A stretch of 64,000 nucleotides of DNA, taken from Nonomuraea jiangxiensis (GTDB lineage Bacteria > Actinomycetota > Actinomycetes > Streptosporangiales > Streptosporangiaceae). The number at the start of each line of letters is the position of its first letter. Positions within the stretch are counted from its first letter, which is position 1. The DNA lies in NCBI RefSeq assembly GCF_900099965.1, contig NZ_FNDJ01000017.1, positions 62,001-126,000 on the forward strand, in the 5' to 3' direction. Positions 60,005 to 64,000 of this stretch are shown one piece after another. Position numbers and translations under genes: made by a program. The notes below the pieces were generated by a model that was not told the DNA's origin, made no database searches, and was given only the letters and a program-made list of their open reading frames with translations.

Positions 60005-60863
60005 GGTCGTCGCGGTCATCGCATCCACCCACCATCCCTTCTACTACCGGGCCAGCACCGCCACCGGGGAGGACCGGCCGCCGTTCGCCGACGAGTGGGT
60101 CCGCAAGGTGGAGGCCTTCCGGCAGACGCTGACGAGGGCCGATCCCGACGTGCTGGTCATGGTCGGGTCCGACCACTTCCACCAGTTGTGGCTGGACAAC
60201 ATGCCGCAGTTCCTGGTCGGCAAGGCGCCCTTCTACGACGCGAACTTCTACAACGAGGAGCGCGAGTTCGGCCTGCCCCGGATGTTGTTCAAGGGGCAGG
60301 AGGACCTGTCGGCGTACATCCTGCGCGAGGGCCTGGACGCCGGGTTCGACCTGGCCTTCTCCAACGAGCTGCGGATCGACCACTCGATCACGTGCCCGAT
60401 CATCACCCTGCGCCCGCAGAACGACCTGCCGATCGTGCCCGTCTACACGAACATCTTCGCCCCTCCGCTGCCGCGGCCCGGCCGGTTCGTGGCGCTGGGG
60501 CGGACGATCCGGCAGCTCGTCGAGTCCTGGCCGGCCGACCGGCGGGTGGCGATCATCGGCACCGGGCACCTGTCGCTGGAGCTCGGCGGGCCGCGCCAGT
60601 TCGGGCCGCACGGGCCGGATCCGGAGTTCGACCGCAAGGCCGTCGAGTGGATCTCGACCGGCGACATCGAGGGGTGCCTGTCGGAGGTGACCCTGGACAG
60701 CCTGTGGGAGCCGGGCAACGCCACTCACGGGTTCATGGACTTCATGCTGATGATGGGCGTGGCGGGCGAAGGGCGCAAAGCCGACTACGTGGACACGTAC
60801 GACCTGTTCCACACCATGGAGGCGTACTTCACCTGGTACCCGAGCGGAGGCGGCAGCGCATGA
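59997..60863 (+). CDS. LigB-type extradiol dioxygenase, catalytic (beta) subunit
   Basis: 288 residues from ATG, overlapping the previous stop. The class III extradiol fold: two His at the N-terminus (ASTHHPF), VMVGSDHFHQLWLD, a late SLELGG and HGFMDFM. Fe(II) is bound by two His and Glu. It cleaves catechol or protocatechuate/gallate rings next to the hydroxyl. The alpha subunit is the next gene, giving the LigAB-like heterodimer. Confidence 0.9.
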   Translation: MAEVVAVIASTHHPFYYRASTATGEDRPPFADEWVRKVEAFRQTLTRADPDVLVMVGSDHFHQLWLDNMPQFLVGKAPFYDANFYNEEREFGLPRMLFKGQEDLSAYILREGLDAGFDLAFSNELRIDHSITCPIITLRPQNDLPIVPVYTNIFAPPLPRPGRFVALGRTIRQLVESWPADRRVAIIGTGHLSLELGGPRQFGPHGPDPEFDRKAVEWISTGDIEGCLSEVTLDSLWEPGNATHGFMDFMLMMGVAGEGRKADYVDTYDLFHTMEAYFTWYPSGGGSA

Positions 60864-61219
60864 GCAAATACCTGCTGAACAAGTTCCTGTTCACCGTCGA
60901 TCGCGATCCCGAGCTGGTCGAGCGCTACCGCGAGGAGCCGCGCGCCACGGTGGAATGGTGGGAGTCGGAGTACGCCAACCGCATCCTCGGCTGCCACACC
61001 GGCGAGTCGTCCACCTGGCTGCGCTTCGACGACGTCGAACGCGAGGCGCTGGCCGCGCACGACTATCCCCGGCTGTTCGAGCTGGGGGCGCATCCGTTCC
61101 TCACGCTCACGCTGTTCATCGCGATGTTCGAGCGCGACCATCCGCCGCTGGGTTTCCAGCTCGAATACGCGCGGCGGTTGTCGCACATGCGGCTGCCGTA
61201 TCCGGACATCGCCACCTGA
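60860..61219 (+). CDS. LigA-type small subunit of extradiol dioxygenase
   Basis: 119 residues from ATG overlapping the LigB stop (ATGA). Helical LigA-like protein: KYLLNKFLFTVDRDPELVERYREEPRATVEW, LAAHDYPRLFELGAHPFLTL, then a long family-consistent FERDHPPLGFQLEY. In LigAB the small subunit caps the active site. Tight coupling supports a 1:1 complex. Confidence 0.88.
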   Translation: MSKYLLNKFLFTVDRDPELVERYREEPRATVEWWESEYANRILGCHTGESSTWLRFDDVEREALAAHDYPRLFELGAHPFLTLTLFIAMFERDHPPLGFQLEYARRLSHMRLPYPDIAT

Positions 61220-62178
61220 TGCGTGCTGCCCGGATCTCCGTGTGCGGCCTGCCGCCCGAGGTCGCCGACGACCTGCCCGAACCGGAGCCCGGCCCCGGCG
61301 AGCGGCTGGTCCGGGTGCTCGCCGCGCCGATCACGCCGCTGGACCTGCTCTGCGCCGGCGGCGCCTCCTACTTCGGCGTGCCCGCGCTCCCCTACGTGCC
61401 GGGCGTGCAGGGGGTCGGGGTCGCGGACGACGCCCTGGTGTGGTTCCCGACCCCGGCCGGGATGGCCCCCGGGGACGGGAGCATGGCCGCCTACGCCCGC
61501 GTGCCCACCGCGGACCTGGTGAAACTGCCGACCGGCGCCGACCCGTACGCCGTGGCCGCGCTCGGGCTGTCGGCCGTGGCCGCCCACCAGGCGCTGACCT
61601 GGCGCGGCGAGCTCGCGGCCGGGGAGCAGGTGCTGGTGCTGGGCGGCGGCGGGGTCGTCGGGCAGGCCGCCGTGCAGCTCGCCCGGCTCGCCGGGGCGCG
61701 CAGGGTGGTGGCGGCGGCCCGCTCGCCCGAGGGCCGGGAACGGGCGCGGCGGGCGGGCGCCGACGCGGTCGTCGCGCTGGACACCGATGACGTGCCGGAG
61801 CTGGCCGGGCGCCTGTCCGCCGCCTGCGACGGGCCCGTGGACCTGGTGCTCGACCCGCTCTTCGGCGCCCCCGCGGCGGCGGCGGCACGGACGTTGCGCC
61901 CGGGCGGGCGGCTGGTGAACCTGGGCGGGTCCGCGTCCGAGACGTCCCCGATCGACTCGGCCACGCTGCGCAGCCGGTCGCTGCGGGTGCTCGGCTACAC
62001 CAACAACGAGCTGAGCCGGGAGCGGCGGGCCGCGGCCATGACGCTGGTGGCCGAGCAGGCGGCGCTGGGGCGGCTGGCGGTGGCGCACGAGGTGGTGCCG
62101 CTGGCGGAGGCGGGCGCGGCCTGGCGCCGGCAGGCGTCGGGCGCGGCCGGCGGGCGGATCGTGCTGCGCGTCGCCTGA
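61219..62178 (+). CDS. MDR-superfamily zinc-independent quinone-reductase-like oxidoreductase
   Basis: 319 residues from ATG sharing one base with the LigA stop. GxGGVxG cofactor motif LVLGGGGVVGQAAVQLAR and VVAAARSPEGRER for NADPH. The N-terminal half is a GroES-like fold but lacks the catalytic zinc Cys/His pattern; quinone-reductase-like. Last gene of the operon. It could reduce a quinone or enone intermediate of the ring-cleavage pathway. Confidence 0.88.
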   Translation: MRAARISVCGLPPEVADDLPEPEPGPGERLVRVLAAPITPLDLLCAGGASYFGVPALPYVPGVQGVGVADDALVWFPTPAGMAPGDGSMAAYARVPTADLVKLPTGADPYAVAALGLSAVAAHQALTWRGELAAGEQVLVLGGGGVVGQAAVQLARLAGARRVVAAARSPEGRERARRAGADAVVALDTDDVPELAGRLSAACDGPVDLVLDPLFGAPAAAAARTLRPGGRLVNLGGSASETSPIDSATLRSRSLRVLGYTNNELSRERRAAAMTLVAEQAALGRLAVAHEVVPLAEAGAAWRRQASGAAGGRIVLRVA

Positions 62179-62247
62179 GCCCGGGGGCGTCGTTCATCCC
62201 CTTGTGGCGCCCCTGCCAGGGCCTTGCAACACCCGGAGACGGGTCTC

Positions 62248-62299
62248 TTGACAAAGCAGTAAGGAGCCTCATACGTTCCGACTAATTTTATCGATTTAA
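62248..62299 (+). promoter_or_regulatory. Promoter and LacI-type site before the second PL11 lyase
   Basis: TTGACA (62248-62253) and ATACGT (62271-62276) are 17 bp apart. Just downstream, TTTTATCGATTTAAC (62286-62300) has a central ATCGAT palindrome of the LacI type. The start ATG is at 62337. The PL11 gene at 41024 also has a LacI-type site, which suggests common control. Confidence 0.5.
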
Positions 62300-62336
62300 C
62301 TCCCCCTCCCTGCGCACGACCCGAGGAGCCCGCGAC

Positions 62337-64000
62337 ATGAGTCCCCCCAACGGCGTTCGCCGCGCACTCATCACCGCCTCAGCCGCCCTGCTCACCCTCC
62401 CCCTGGCGGCGGCGCCGGCCCTCGCGCAGTCCGCGGGTGGCCACGGGCGCGGCGGGGGCGTGCGGATGGAGCAGCTCGACCGTGGCCTGGTGGCGGCCTC
62501 GACCGGCGATGGGGTGTTCCTGAGCTGGCGGCTACTGGGCGACGAGGTCTCCGGCCATGGCGAGAGGGGCATGACGGGCCCCGCGTTCCGCGTCTACCGC
62601 GACGGCCGCCTCCTCGCCACCGTCACCGACAGCACCAACTACCGCGACGCCGCGGGCACCGCCGCGTCCGAATACCGCGTCGCCCCGGTCACCAAGGGCA
62701 GGGAGGGCCGGCGAAGTGCCCCGGCCACGCCTTGGCTTAAATCGTTTTATGACCTGAAGCTCCGCAAACCGGCCGACGGCGTGACCCCGGCCGGCGAGGC
62801 GTACACCTACGCGGCCAACGACCTCAGCGTCGGCGACGTGGACGGCGACGGGCAGTACGAGTACGTCGTCAAGTGGGACCCGTCCAACTCCAAGGACGTC
62901 TCCCAGCGCGGCTACACCGGCAACACCTACGTCGACACGTACGAGCTGGACGGCACCCTGCGCTGGCGGCTCGACCTCGGCGTCAACATCCGCTCCGGGG
63001 CGCACTACACCCAGTTCCTGGTCTACGACTTCGACGGCGACGGCCGCTCGGAGATGATGCTCAAGACCGCCCCCGGCACCAAGATCATCCGCTACGGCAG
63101 CCGCGGCCAGGTCGTCTCCGAGCGCTACGTCACCATGCCGAAGCAGGACGTTCGGGCCGGATACTCGCACGGCGACGACTACCGGATGAGCGCGGCGGAC
63201 TACTTCGACCACGTCGCCGACATGTTCGAGAAGTGGCATGAGCACCCCGAGGTGGTCGCCGGGCGCTGGCCGGCCACCATCGAGGAGGCCCTCGGCATCG
63301 AGCCGGCGCATGACTATCCGCTGTCCCGCGAGGACGCCGTCGAGCTCGCCAACCACTTCATCGACGTCTACGCCCCCGGCCGCAGCGCCAACAACCGGCT
63401 GCGCGAGTTCGCCGGCTTCGTCGTCAGCGGCCCCGAATACCTGTCGGTGCTGGAGGGCGCCACCGGCAAGGAGCTGCAGACGGTCCCGTACAAGCCGGGC
63501 CGCGGGGACGACGGCCTGCTGTGGGGCGACTACGCGATGGCCCGCATCGAGCCGGGCAACCGCGTCGACAGGTTCCTGTCCTCCGTGGCCTACCTCGACG
63601 GCAGGCGACCGTCGGCGATCTTCGCCCGGGGCTACTACACGCGCACCACGCTGGTCGCCTACGACTGGGACGGCCGGCGGCTCAAGGAGGTCTGGTACGT
63701 CGACAGCGGTCACGCGCCGATGTCCAACCCGTTCAACTCCTCCCCGCACGGCGTCCCGGGCGGCAATCCCGAGTACGCCGACCTCACCACGCAGGGCTTC
63801 CACTCCATGAGCGTGGCCGACGTGGACGCCGACGGCAGACAGGAGATCGTGTACGGGGCCGCGACCATCGACGACGACGGCGACCTGCTGTACTCCTCCT
63901 TCGCCGTGGCCCCGCCGCAGAGCGGAGTGCCGGGCCAGAACGTCCGCCTCGGCCACGGTGACGCCATCCACGTCGGCGACCTCGACCCGGCCCACCCCGG
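62337..64000 (+). CDS. Secreted rhamnogalacturonan lyase (PL11), partial at window end
   Basis: From ATG 62337 (GAGGAG upstream) the frame stays open to the last base: at least 554 codons. Signal peptide ending near APALA. PL11 marks: LDRGLVAASTGDGVFLSWRL, VGDVDGDGQYEYVVKWDPS, YDFDGDGRSEMMLKT (Ca2+ loops), and ADVDADGRQEIVYG. It has no CBM2, unlike the other lyase in the window. Relative to that one it carries an extra insert of about 70 residues (near KWHEHPEVVAGRWPATIEEA). The two proteins probably attack the same polymer with different reach. Confidence 0.92.
   Translation, partial: MSPPNGVRRALITASAALLTLPLAAAPALAQSAGGHGRGGGVRMEQLDRGLVAASTGDGVFLSWRLLGDEVSGHGERGMTGPAFRVYRDGRLLATVTDSTNYRDAAGTAASEYRVAPVTKGREGRRSAPATPWLKSFYDLKLRKPADGVTPAGEAYTYAANDLSVGDVDGDGQYEYVVKWDPSNSKDVSQRGYTGNTYVDTYELDGTLRWRLDLGVNIRSGAHYTQFLVYDFDGDGRSEMMLKTAPGTKIIRYGSRGQVVSERYVTMPKQDVRAGYSHGDDYRMSAADYFDHVADMFEKWHEHPEVVAGRWPATIEEALGIEPAHDYPLSREDAVELANHFIDVYAPGRSANNRLREFAGFVVSGPEYLSVLEGATGKELQTVPYKPGRGDDGLLWGDYAMARIEPGNRVDRFLSSVAYLDGRRPSAIFARGYYTRTTLVAYDWDGRRLKEVWYVDSGHAPMSNPFNSSPHGVPGGNPEYADLTTQGFHSMSVADVDADGRQEIVYGAATIDDDGDLLYSSFAVAPPQSGVPGQNVRLGHGDAIHVGDLDPAHP

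Noticed and set aside
1..64000. tRNA, rRNA or replication-origin elements
   Set aside because: I saw no cloverleaf-type sequence with a conserved TTCRANYC arm, no rRNA signature and no DnaA-box cluster while reading both strands; a dedicated scan would be decisive.

Overview
The window is very GC-rich double-stranded DNA with dense genes, frequent GTG starts, GAGGAG-type ribosome binding sites, and several F420/LLM oxidoreductases, TetR/MarR/IclR regulators and secreted hydrolases. This fits a chromosome of a soil actinomycete. A Streptosporangiales member (Nonomuraea/Streptosporangium-like) is my guess, made from the style of the proteins; no rRNA or tRNA gene was seen to test it.

Layout. 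1-9.8 kb: an nSTAND-type ATPase with TPR tail, a dienelactone hydrolase, a regulator with an IS30-like DNA-binding head facing a beta-lactamase-fold hydrolase, and a trypsin-like protease fused to a DRGH (NUC1) nuclease. Beside the last lie three repeat tracts (6.34, 8.95-9.69 and 9.70-9.84 kb). 9.8-17 kb: a large DUF6493-like protein, an SDR, a membrane protein and a receptor-like serine/threonine pseudokinase. 16.6-25 kb: small regulator/enzyme units (MarR + LLM oxidoreductase with twin palindromes, DsrE, aldo/keto reductase, intradiol dioxygenase, orphan PDH E1-alpha, a His-rich secreted protein, LLM + TetR). 25-32 kb: a HTH/DUF4180 pair, a translationally coupled three-gene membrane operon with Met/His motifs, a winged-helix (AlkZ-like) protein, an Acg-type nitroreductase and a GNAT.

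32.3-38.8 kb is a scar zone. It holds a truncated NTF2-like gene and two separated pieces of one kind of large LuxR/AAA regulator, about 5 kb apart on the same strand. Between them sit two unknown small genes, a very long hairpin, and a CocE hydrolase + SDR operon opposite a TetR gene, with an exceptional 18-bp palindrome between them. A HEAT-like gene carrying an in-frame amber codon follows.

38.8-64 kb: a secreted CBM2-PL11 rhamnogalacturonan lyase; an ArsR/SRPBCC pair; a phosphoesterase; a BBE-type flavoenzyme; a VOC protein behind a 23-bp palindrome; an ornithine-lipid-type acyltransferase pair; an EF-G paralogue preceded by a short leader ORF; two secreted M14 metallopeptidases; and an IclR-controlled catabolic cluster. 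In that cluster an amidohydrolase faces a tightly coupled operon of CoA-transferase, citryl-CoA-lyase-like protein, LigB- and LigA-type dioxygenase subunits and a quinone-reductase-like MDR. The window ends inside a second PL11 lyase.

Functional reading. The most cohesive systems are the meta-cleavage/CoA operon (58.0-62.2 kb), the possible conflict-type components at the left (ATPase, protease-nuclease, pseudokinase), and the two PL11 lyases for pectin (rhamnogalacturonan I). I saw no CRISPR array, prophage, complete insertion sequence or replication origin.
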